Positions 33,000 to 40,651 of a DNA stretch of 64,000 nucleotides are shown here, piece by piece. The position numbers and the translations under genes were made by a program. Each line of letters opens with the position of its first letter. Within the stretch, counting starts at the first letter, position 1. Source of the stretch: Opitutaceae bacterium (GTDB lineage: Bacteria; Verrucomicrobiota; Verrucomicrobiia; Opitutales; Opitutaceae); the NCBI GenBank assembly GCA_027490995.1, contig JAIXWY010000003.1, positions 62,001 to 126,000 of the forward strand, given 5' to 3'. Below the pieces are notes generated by a model. The model was not told the origin of the DNA. It searched no databases and worked only from the letters and a program-made list of their open reading frames with translations.

Positions 33000-34820
33000 C
33001 GAGCCGGCCGAGAGGGGCGGGGCTTCGCGGCCCTCCCGTACGGGCAGGTGCACCGTGAAGGTCGAGCCCTGTCCGACCCGGCTCTCGACGAGGATCTTCC
33101 CGCCCAGAGCCTGGGTGAGGTGCTTGACGATGCTGAGACCAAGGCCATTGCCGCCGGCCGCCCGGTCACGGGAACGATCGGTCCGGTAAAACCGCTCGAA
33201 AATGCGCTCGAGATGTTCCTCTTCAATGCCGGCGCCGGTGTCGGAGACAATGAAGGTGGCGCTCTCGGCGGTCGCCGACGCGCTGACCGTCACCCGACCC
33301 CCGGCCGGAGTGTGAGTGATGGCGTTGTGAATGAGGTTGTGCAAAATCAAACGGAGCGATTCTTCGTGCGAGCGGAGCGGCAGGGAATTCGCGCCCGAGG
33401 TGGCGCCCAAATCGACCCCTTTCCGCTCGGCCACCTCGGAGAAGGTCTGGATGCACCCTTGGACGAGGGCGGAGGCGTCCACGGACTGCATCACCGGTGG
33501 GTTTGGGTCTGACTCCAACTGCGAGAGCACGAGCAGTTCGCTGACGAGGGCGACAAGGCGCTCGCTTTGGAGTCTAATCTTCTGGAGGAAGCGTCGCTGC
33601 GTCGGCGCTTCCACGGGCTCCGCTCCCTGCAGGATGTCCAGCAAGGCCCCAATCGCCGTCAGCGGCGTCTTGAGTTCGTGGGACACGTTGGCGGTGAAGG
33701 TGCGTCGCAGTTCCTCCAAGCGCCGGAGCTCGGAGAGATCGTGCAGCACCAGCAGGACTCCGAAGGGGGCGTTCGCCTCGTCGCGAAGCGGAGTCGCGGC
33801 GACGCGGAGCACGAGATCGCTGGGGTGTCCGTGGACGCGCAATTCCCGGATCACGCGCTGCGTCCCCTTGATCGCCTGCCGATAGAGTTCGAGGGCGGGA
33901 CGCAGCGTGAGTTGCGACTCCACGGTCTTGCCTTCGGCGCGCGTGGACTCGAAGCCCAGTAGACGCGTCGCCACTTCATTGTGATACGCGATCACTCCCT
34001 TGGCCGTCACGGCAACGACGCCGTCCGACATGCCGGCGAGCAGCGTGGAGAGGCGCTGCCGCTCCCGAATTTCCCCGCGGATGCGCCGCTCGACGTCATC
34101 GAGCATGCGATTGATGGTCGTTGCAACCACCCCGATCTCATCCCGTCGCTGCAGCGTGATCCGCCGGGCGAAATCGCCTTCAGCGATCCGTTGGCAGGCG
34201 TCCCGGATCGAGACCAAGGGTCGGGTGGTGTGGCGGGCAAAGCCGAAGCCGAGACCGAGGGCCAGCAGGGCGTTCAGCACGGCACCCGTCAGGACCCTGC
34301 CCCGGAGCGCGGCGAGTTGATTCTCCACCTGCGCGAGCGGGAGGCCAGCCCGCACATAACCAATGATTTCGTAGTCGAGGACGATCGGTGTCACGAGCAG
34401 GCGATGCAGATCACCTTGGTGATGGAGCGCGCGACTGGCCTCGCCTCTTCCGGTGTCCCGCGCCGCGATGAACTCGGGCAGGATGAGGAGCGACGCGCCA
34501 CTTTCTGGTTCGCCCAGCGGCGCGGAGGAAGCGGCGACCTCGCCGTTAGCGAAGACAATCGTCAGGATGAGGCCAGTCTGCTCGCTCACTTCAAGGATGT
34601 GCTGCGGGAGGCTCGTCGACCAGAGGTGATCGGGGTTCGCCGCTTCCATCGCGGCGATCAAACGAGCCGTCCCAAGCAAGGTCGAGTCCAGTGTCCGCAG
34701 CGTCTCCCGCCGCCATGCGCCGAGCAGGATCCCCGCGATGACCGCCGTGGACACCGCGACCAGCGCGGCGTAGCCGACGAACACCTTCCAAAAGAAGGAG
34801 TGTCGGATCAGCGTGATCAT
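32922..34820 (-). CDS. phoR: PhoR-like membrane sensor histidine kinase
   Basis: The 632-residue kinase has a membrane segment at 14-34, a periplasmic domain to about 172, a second membrane segment at 175-195, a HAMP linker (about 196-248), a PAS domain (about 255-365), a phosphoacceptor domain with His381 in SHELKTPL and a C-terminal ATPase domain with DTGAGIEEEHL and GGNGLGLSIVKHL. This layout is typical of PhoR of Gram-positive and Verrucomicrobial type, which responds to phosphate limitation through PstSCAB/PhoU; none of those genes is in the window. Downstream of the ATPase domain an extra 25-30 residues are encoded by bases shared with the convergent ABC exporter gene. It follows the phoB-like gene by 10 bp. 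Confidence 0.85.
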   Translation of the reverse strand: MITLIRHSFFWKVFVGYAALVAVSTAVIAGILLGAWRRETLRTLDSTLLGTARLIAAMEAANPDHLWSTSLPQHILEVSEQTGLILTIVFANGEVAASSAPLGEPESGASLLILPEFIAARDTGRGEASRALHHQGDLHRLLVTPIVLDYEIIGYVRAGLPLAQVENQLAALRGRVLTGAVLNALLALGLGFGFARHTTRPLVSIRDACQRIAEGDFARRITLQRRDEIGVVATTINRMLDDVERRIRGEIRERQRLSTLLAGMSDGVVAVTAKGVIAYHNEVATRLLGFESTRAEGKTVESQLTLRPALELYRQAIKGTQRVIRELRVHGHPSDLVLRVAATPLRDEANAPFGVLLVLHDLSELRRLEELRRTFTANVSHELKTPLTAIGALLDILQGAEPVEAPTQRRFLQKIRLQSERLVALVSELLVLSQLESDPNPPVMQSVDASALVQGCIQTFSEVAERKGVDLGATSGANSLPLRSHEESLRLILHNLIHNAITHTPAGGRVTVSASATAESATFIVSDTGAGIEEEHLERIFERFYRTDRSRDRAAGGNGLGLSIVKHLTQALGGKILVESRVGQGSTFTVHLPVREGREAPPLSAGSLAQVRERELPVERAIQARPGEQLEV

Positions 34821-34830
34821 GGCCTACGGA

Positions 34831-35526
34831 TCAAGCGCCGACACTGCTCGCAAACCGGTAGCCCACTCCCCGCACCGTTTCGAGGAAGGCATGGGCGGCC
34901 CCGAGCTTACGGCGTACGGAGCGCACGTGGACGTCGATGTTGCGGTCGATCACGACCGCTTTCTCGCCGATGACTTGGTTGAGCAATTGATCCCGTGTGA
35001 ACACCCTCCCGGGATTCGCCGCCAGAAAACGGAGTAGGCGGAACTCCGTCGCGGTCAGGACAATCAACTCGCCGTCGTACATCACCTCATGGCGCAGTGC
35101 GTCGATGACCAATCCTCCCCGGCGAAGAACGTCCCGGTCGGATTCCCCACGCAAATCGCCACGGCGGAGGACTGCCCGAATTCGCGCCAGAAGTTCCCGG
35201 GTTTTAAAGGGCTTGGTGATGTAGTCATCCGCACCCAGCTCCAAGCCAACGAGTATGTCGCTCTCGTCCCCTTTCGCGGTCAGCATGATGATACAACTGC
35301 TGCGCAGGACGGGGTCGCCTTTGATCCGTCGGCACACCTCCGTTCCTTCCATCCCCGGCAACATCAGGTCAAGGAGGACCAGATCCGGCCCTTTCTCGCG
35401 GACCAGCTCAAGCCCGCGTTCGCCGTCGGTCTCGGACCACACCTTGAAGCCGTCTTTGGCCAAGCTGTGCGACAAGGCTTCGTTGATGTCAGGTTCGTCC
35501 TCCAAAATGACGACTTTTGCACTCAT
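34831..35526 (-). CDS. phoB: PhoB-like response regulator
   Basis: The 231-residue regulator has a receiver domain with Glu9/Asp10 and Asp53 (LVLLDLMLPG), Thr83 and Lys105 (ITKPF), and an OmpR-type winged helix containing LTATEFRLLRFL and ending RGVGYRF, all typical of PhoB. It would bind direct repeats upstream of phosphate-starvation genes and is the best candidate for recognising the 11-bp-period boxes found in this window. The ATG at 35526 starts the receiver domain; an upstream in-frame start would add an unsupported basic leader. A two-repeat box lies 45 bp upstream, suggesting autoregulation. Confidence 0.87.
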   Translation of the reverse strand: MSAKVVILEDEPDINEALSHSLAKDGFKVWSETDGERGLELVREKGPDLVLLDLMLPGMEGTEVCRRIKGDPVLRSSCIIMLTAKGDESDILVGLELGADDYITKPFKTRELLARIRAVLRRGDLRGESDRDVLRRGGLVIDALRHEVMYDGELIVLTATEFRLLRFLAANPGRVFTRDQLLNQVIGEKAVVIDRNIDVHVRSVRRKLGAAHAFLETVRGVGYRFASSVGA

Positions 35527-35570
35527 TCTCCCAACTTGATGTCGGCAGCCGGCTTCAACAACCCCGGTCG

Positions 35571-35586
35571 GTGAAGAGCGGGTGAC
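35571..35586 (-). promoter_or_regulatory. Possible Pho box upstream of phoB
   Basis: On the minus strand GTCAC (35586-35582) and TTCAC (35575-35571) are 11 bp apart, with a weak -10-like TGTTGA 10 bp further on (35560-35555). Only two repeats are present, so confidence is lower than for the phnG and phnM boxes. Confidence 0.42.
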
Positions 35587-35738
35587 GATTCGACGGCAGG
35601 GGCGTCGAGACGGCCGCACCCTCCGGCGAACGCGTGAGTCCTCGCCCCAAGGGCCGTCCTCCCGCTTAAGCCCTAAAGCGGAGTTCTGGCCGTGGCGAAA
35701 TATGGGCGCGGAAGTCTTTCGGGATTTCCCGATTCCCC

Positions 35739-36479
35739 ATGCCCCCCTCCTCCAGCAGCCTCGGGTTCTCCAAACGCATCCTCATGATCGTCGCCAATCC
35801 CGCGATCTCTCCGGTCACGGGGTGGGAGGTGGGTTTCTGGGCCGCTGAACTCGCGCACCCTTGGGTTGAATTCGTGCGCGCCGGTTACTCGGTCCGGCTG
35901 GCCAGTCCGGACGGGGGTCGCGTTGCCGTCGATGGCTACAGCGATCCCCGCGACCCCGAGGGCTTCTCCGCGCATGATGTGGTCAGTCTCGGGTTCCTGA
36001 CGTCCCCCAAGTGGGTCGCCCTGATGGAGAATACCCCCAGCATCGCGGAGTTCACGCCGGATGACTTTGACGCGGTGTTCGTGTGCGGCGGCCAGTCACC
36101 GATGCTCACTTTCCGTCATCACGAGGCCCTGCAAACCTTCGTCGTCCGGGCCTACGAAGCTGGCAAGGTGGTGGCAGTGTTGTGCCACGGGACGTGCCTG
36201 CTGCTGGAGGCGCGCCTGAGCGACGGTCGTCTTTTGGTCGAGGGCAAGACGTGGACCGGTTTCGCTAACCGCGAGGAGGACTTCGCCGAGCAGGCCGTGG
36301 GCCGCACGATTCATCCGTTCCGCATCGAGACCGAGGCGCGGCAGATTGCGGGGACGAACTTCATTACGCATAATCCTTTTACCCCGTTCGCGGTCCGCGA
36401 CGGTCGGCTGATCACCGGCCAGCAGGTCGACTCTGGCCTCGCCACGGCCCAGTTGGTGATTGAGACGCTCGGTCGTTGA
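35739..36479 (+). CDS. DJ-1/PfpI-family (class I glutamine amidotransferase-like) protein
   Basis: The 246-residue protein has the flavodoxin-like DJ-1/PfpI fold. Visible are the start RILMIVANP, GYSVRLASPDGG, VFVCGGQSP, the nucleophile elbow VLCHGTCLL with its cysteine, and a C-terminal LITGQQVDSG. Members act as chaperones, deglycases, glyoxalases or hydratases, so no reaction can be assigned. It is divergent from phoB and convergent with the unknown gene at 36508. The start at 35739 lacks a strong ribosome-binding site, and a slightly later start is possible. Confidence 0.85.
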   Translation: MPPSSSSLGFSKRILMIVANPAISPVTGWEVGFWAAELAHPWVEFVRAGYSVRLASPDGGRVAVDGYSDPRDPEGFSAHDVVSLGFLTSPKWVALMENTPSIAEFTPDDFDAVFVCGGQSPMLTFRHHEALQTFVVRAYEAGKVVAVLCHGTCLLLEARLSDGRLLVEGKTWTGFANREEDFAEQAVGRTIHPFRIETEARQIAGTNFITHNPFTPFAVRDGRLITGQQVDSGLATAQLVIETLGR

Positions 36480-36507
36480 GGCCCGCACGAGGCCACAACA
36501 GGGGAGG

Positions 36508-37275
36508 TCACACGGCACCGCGTGCCGCGTCCCTCGGGGTGCGCCCGGTCGATTCGCCCCGCGATCGCGACGCGCCTGCGCCGCGGAACGCGAACTCCAC
36601 CGTGTCGAACTCCACGTAGCCCTCGGGCAAGTCCGAGGTCCAGACCGGGTAGTCGCGCCCAGCGCGCAGTTGGTGCGGATCGCCGCGGAGTGGACCCATC
36701 GGCGTGACGGTCAGCGGAAAGAGCACGAACATGAGGTTCACGTTTACGTCGCGCAGGACTGCGGCGAGCGGGATGTGGCCGTAGTAGTCGCCGCGATCAT
36801 GGCGGGCTCCGAGGCAGGTCCACTGGGCTGGATCTGGGGACAGGCGGATTTCCTGCTCCGACCAGCGACGGGTGACCTCGAGCGGTTGTCCAGTGAGCAA
36901 CCAACCCGAGATGATCGCGCCTCGCCGGCCCTGAAGGAGCAGCACGAGTTGGGCGCCGCGCCGCCGAACCTCGCCGCGGAGGCGGACCCTCAGGCGGGCG
37001 TCACGAAAGTCCAGCGGGTAGGCACCCTCGGCGAAGGCGTTGTGGCCTGCGACCTCGCGGTGGTGATCGGAGAACGGCCCGCGCACGTTCAGGCAGGCCA
37101 GCATGTGCAAGTACCCCGCGCCCGGCGGAGCGTGATTGTAGTCGATCCACCACGGGCTGCGAGTGGTCACAGTACCGCGGCGCCAAGCGAGCGGCTGGAG
37201 CCCGAGGTGATTGCCAGCGAAGCCCCACCAGCCCCCGGGGCCGCGGTCGAAGGTCTCCTTGTAGATACGCGCCAT
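36508..37275 (-). CDS. Unknown beta-rich protein
   Basis: I do not recognise this 255-residue protein. It has no signal peptide or membrane segment and is rich in Trp, Gly and Arg. Alternating hydrophobic strands (GPGGWWGFAGNH, RLRVRLRGEVRRRGAQLVLL, VNVNLMFVLFPL, GYVEFDTVEFAF) suggest a beta-sandwich resembling carbohydrate-binding or laminin-G-like folds, a structural guess only. The Arg-rich last 20 residues may be disordered. Codon-position composition supports this strand over the longer open frames opposite it. The neighbours, a DJ-1 protein and an SGNH hydrolase, are not obviously linked. Confidence 0.6.
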   Translation of the reverse strand: MARIYKETFDRGPGGWWGFAGNHLGLQPLAWRRGTVTTRSPWWIDYNHAPPGAGYLHMLACLNVRGPFSDHHREVAGHNAFAEGAYPLDFRDARLRVRLRGEVRRRGAQLVLLLQGRRGAIISGWLLTGQPLEVTRRWSEQEIRLSPDPAQWTCLGARHDRGDYYGHIPLAAVLRDVNVNLMFVLFPLTVTPMGPLRGDPHQLRAGRDYPVWTSDLPEGYVEFDTVEFAFRGAGASRSRGESTGRTPRDAARGAV

Positions 37276-37460
37276 GGGGTGTCAGACGCGAAAAGTGAGC
37301 GACCAAGCGGTGCGCGACGCAAACGCGAATCGCCTGGCGGCGGCATCGACACTCGCATCGCCTGTCGAGGGGCCCCCGCGGAGGCTCGCGGGCTGAAGTC
37401 GGCATCGACCCTCGTCCTTGCCGCCAGGCGAGTCGGCCGCTCTGCTTGCTGCGTTTCCCC

Positions 37461-38195
37461 ATGCTCTCCTTTCGCCGCCGTGTCCTGAGTCGCACCTGCC
37501 TCGCGGTGGGCTTTTTCTTCCTTTTGATCCAGGCGTTACGGTCCGACCCGGTGCCTCCGCCGACCGAACCGCTGCGCATTGTGACGTTGGGAGACTCGAT
37601 TACGAAAGCGGTGCGGCCGGGGGTGACGGCGGACGAGACCTTTGCGGCGCGCCTAGAACGCGCGCTGCGGCGGGGTGGCGTGGACGCCACCGTGTACAAC
37701 GTGGGGATCGGCGGTGAGCGGACCGACCAGGCCCTTTTGCGCCTCGAGCGTGACGTTCTCGCGCATCGACCGCATCTGGTCACGCTCATGTACGGTACAA
37801 ACGACAGCTATGTGGACGCCGGAAAGACCGCGTCGCGGATTACCGCCGACGCCTACCGCGCGAACCTAGAGCAACTCGTCGACCGCCTACGCGCGGCTGG
37901 CGCGCTTCCCGTCCTGATGACGCCGCCGCGGTGGGGGAGGGCGGCGAAACGGAACGGACTTGGAGAGAACCCCAACGTCCGGCTCGAACCCTTCGTCGAC
38001 GTGTGCCGCCAAGTCGCGGAGGAGCGCCGCGTGCGGCTTGTGGATCACTTTGCGGATTGGAGCGCAGCGGAGTCGGGCGGAGAAGACATTGGAACGTGGA
38101 CGACGGATCAGTGCCACCCCAACCCGGCCGGCCAGGCGCGGCTGGCGGGAAAGATCGTCCCCGTGGTTCGCGAGGCGCTGGGCCTGGGGTATTGA
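37461..38195 (+). CDS. SGNH/GDSL hydrolase, secreted
   Basis: The 244-residue protein carries all SGNH blocks: Ser in VTLGDSIT, Gly in VGIGGERTDQ, Asn in MYGTNDSY, and the Asp/His pair in TTDQCHPN. These form the catalytic triad and oxyanion hole of esterases, lipases and carbohydrate deacetylases. A hydrophobic segment near the N-terminus (about 10-26) looks like a signal peptide or anchor. The ATG at 37461 is preferred over an in-frame TTG at 37446. Substrate unknown; similar proteins often act on polysaccharide acetyl groups. Confidence 0.85.
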   Translation: MLSFRRRVLSRTCLAVGFFFLLIQALRSDPVPPPTEPLRIVTLGDSITKAVRPGVTADETFAARLERALRRGGVDATVYNVGIGGERTDQALLRLERDVLAHRPHLVTLMYGTNDSYVDAGKTASRITADAYRANLEQLVDRLRAAGALPVLMTPPRWGRAAKRNGLGENPNVRLEPFVDVCRQVAEERRVRLVDHFADWSAAESGGEDIGTWTTDQCHPNPAGQARLAGKIVPVVREALGLGY

Positions 38196-38246
38196 CGGGA
38201 TGAATGCTGGTTCAGACTCCGGTGGTTCAGGACGATATGAAGGCAA

Positions 38247-38990
38247 GTGTCTTCGATTCAGCCCATCCCCGCGATTGATTCGACCGTGCTTCCGCACACT
38301 CCGATCTCATCAGAGGAGCGACCTGCGGCGCCGGTTCCTCCCCCCTTCGGGGACGTCGAGCTGACGTTCACCTACGATCTTGTCCAAGCGGAGAGAGCGG
38401 GCACGCTGTCCGAGCGTGTCTGGCACCGCCTGCGCAAGCGTGCCTTGGAAGGCCTCCTGCGTCGGTCCGGAGTGATTCCCGGGCGCGACACCCTATTGGA
38501 CATTGGTTGCAATTCCGGGCCCTTGTTGCTCCATCTGGGGCGGTTGGGCTATCGGATTGAAGGTGTAGACCTCAATCCCGAGTTGGTGCGCAAAGGGCGG
38601 GAGTACCTCCGTGCGGCGGGGTTGGAGCCCTCGTCGCTGAAGTTGGGAAATGCCAGTCGGCTGGAGTATGCGGATGGATCGTTGGATTGCGTCTTGATGA
38701 TCGACCTCCTGGAGCACTGCGTGGAGGAAGAAGCCTTGGTGGCGGAGGCCCAGCGGGTATTGCGCAGCGGGGGGCGGGCCATTGTGGCGGTGCCCTGCCC
38801 GTGGCATCCGATCTGGCATCCGTGGCTGAAGAAGATCCTGAGCGGTCGCTCCGCGGCGGACATCGACTCTCATCCTGACCGCTTCAAGACCGGGCGCGAC
38901 TTGGCGCGACTGTTTGCTGGCTTTCGTCGGCTGCGAGGTGGCCTGCGCGTCGGTGGTGCTTGGATTGTCGGGGTCTTCGAGAAGCGATGA
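38247..38990 (+). CDS. Class I SAM-dependent methyltransferase
   Basis: The 247-residue protein has motif I LLDIGCNSGPLLLHL (about 83-97), an acidic ribose-binding region IEGVDLNPELV, and LDCVLMIDLLEHC typical of methyltransferase type-11 domains. The start is a GTG at 38247. The stop overlaps the ATG of the following membrane protein (ATGA), so the two are coupled. The gene may work on a lipid or glycan made with that neighbour, but no substrate can be inferred. Confidence 0.8.
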   Translation: MSSIQPIPAIDSTVLPHTPISSEERPAAPVPPPFGDVELTFTYDLVQAERAGTLSERVWHRLRKRALEGLLRRSGVIPGRDTLLDIGCNSGPLLLHLGRLGYRIEGVDLNPELVRKGREYLRAAGLEPSSLKLGNASRLEYADGSLDCVLMIDLLEHCVEEEALVAEAQRVLRSGGRAIVAVPCPWHPIWHPWLKKILSGRSAADIDSHPDRFKTGRDLARLFAGFRRLRGGLRVGGAWIVGVFEKR

Positions 38991-40510
38991 CGTTCCGGCT
39001 GGAGCTGACATCGGAGCACCTGCTTCGCCTGTATCAATGGCTATTGTGGGTGGTGACGGGGCTGGTGGCCCTGTACATGCTCACGCTGCCCGTGAGTGTC
39101 GCGTGGAAGCTCGGTGGGCTTGCGGCTTTGGCAGCGGGTGCAGGGTTGGCCCTGCGTCGTTTGCCCGCGATGCGCGAGGCGGGAGTGTTTGCGCCGTTCG
39201 TGGTTAATGGGTGGGCGGTGCTGGCGCTGGTGCTCTTCCTCGCTCTCTCGCACTCAAGGCTTTACCAAGGTGACGCTTTCTTGGGCGACTGGGCGAAGCA
39301 TCGATCGGTGCTCTTGTCCCTCTATCAGGATCCTTGGGAGCCCCGTGCGACGGGTTTTCTCTTTGATGAGCGCGAGCCGGATGCGCCGATTCCATCCCTG
39401 TACCGGCTCAACTATTATTACCTTCCGTATCTGCCGGCGGTGATGGCCGCGTCCCCGCTGCACTGGCTCTTGCCGAATTACGCCCCCGATGCGACGGCCC
39501 GGGTATTGGCGGGTTTACTGAGCGTCAGCAGTCTGGTCTTACTGCTCTGGGCCGTGGTGCTGATGCTGGGGGCGCTGCCGCAGCTGTGGCGCGGAACGCC
39601 GCGCCCCCTATCGGAGCGAGCGGCCAGCCTGACGCTCCTGCTGTTGCCGATGTGGGGAGGCGGTGAGTTCTTTCTTGAGTGGATGCGGCGGGGCGAGATC
39701 CCAAGGATCGGGCCTCACTATGACGGCGTGTTCTACACGTTTTTTCCGTTCCAAGTGCAGAACGCGGTAAGCTTATGGAATTGGGTACCTTCCCAATTCG
39801 CGGCGGGGGCGGTGGGCTTGGCTTTGTTTCTCCCCTTTGTCCGGGCGGTAGACCGAGCGCCGTGGGTCCTTCTGGTGGCGCTTCTGATGGGAGGGGTACC
39901 GTTCGCGCTCTTCGGATTGGGAGCGGTGGCATTTCTGGCGTTGCTGCAGTTTCACGAGCGTTACCGCTGGTCGTGGCTGCGCTCGGAAGGTCCTCCGTTT
40001 GCCCTGGAACTTGGTCTCGCCACGGTCGTCGGCCTTCAGGCTGTGGCCTTCTTCGCGGGCAAGACCCTGCAGGACGGATTTTCCAACATCCTTTCCGTCA
40101 ACAATAACGTCGCCAATTTTGCCCTTTCGGTGGGCCGCGAGTACGTGCTCATCGCGTTCATCCTCGCGGGTCTGGCGTGGCGCGGTCGACTCACGTGGTG
40201 GGCCGCCGGTGGCTTCTGTTTCCTGTTGCTGGGCCTGAGTTTTATCTATCTCGGACACCTGAATCCGTGGGGATTGAAGACCACGATACCGGTCACTCTC
40301 CTGATGCCGTTTGCGGCGGTCGCTTTGGCCTCAGCTTTGCCCAGCCGCCTCGGAAAAACCGCGTTCCTCGCGCTGGTACTTGTGTACCTGACCCCTTCGT
40401 TCGTTTACGAGACGGTCTTCGCGTGGAACGACGCGTCCAATCAAGTTGTGTTGGAAAAAACAAAGTGGATCGTCGACCAATACCTCGGTCTACCTAAAGA
40501 TATCAATTAG
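38987..40510 (+). CDS. Polytopic membrane protein, unknown function
   Basis: This 507-residue protein has roughly ten to twelve hydrophobic segments. A long non-membrane loop after the second or third contains GDAFLGDWAKHRSVLLSL and LNYYYLPYLPA, with acidic and aromatic residues, reminiscent of GT-C-fold glycosyltransferases or polymer ligases in which a first-loop Asp is catalytic. I cannot place it in a named family. It overlaps the methyltransferase stop by 4 bp. The mean base composition is slightly less GC-rich at its 3' end and in the following intergenic region (40511-40651). Confidence 0.7.
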   Translation: MTFRLELTSEHLLRLYQWLLWVVTGLVALYMLTLPVSVAWKLGGLAALAAGAGLALRRLPAMREAGVFAPFVVNGWAVLALVLFLALSHSRLYQGDAFLGDWAKHRSVLLSLYQDPWEPRATGFLFDEREPDAPIPSLYRLNYYYLPYLPAVMAASPLHWLLPNYAPDATARVLAGLLSVSSLVLLLWAVVLMLGALPQLWRGTPRPLSERAASLTLLLLPMWGGGEFFLEWMRRGEIPRIGPHYDGVFYTFFPFQVQNAVSLWNWVPSQFAAGAVGLALFLPFVRAVDRAPWVLLVALLMGGVPFALFGLGAVAFLALLQFHERYRWSWLRSEGPPFALELGLATVVGLQAVAFFAGKTLQDGFSNILSVNNNVANFALSVGREYVLIAFILAGLAWRGRLTWWAAGGFCFLLLGLSFIYLGHLNPWGLKTTIPVTLLMPFAAVALASALPSRLGKTAFLALVLVYLTPSFVYETVFAWNDASNQVVLEKTKWIVDQYLGLPKDIN

Positions 40511-40651
40511 CAAAAGCCATCGATCAGTTTTTATCATGAGGGATTTGGCTCGCGGCGAGGGGCGGGCCACGGTTGGGTTGCGTTTGTTCAACACTTGCGT
40601 GTCACGAGTGATTATTCGGTCACGCACACACCCAACCCCCAACACACCACC

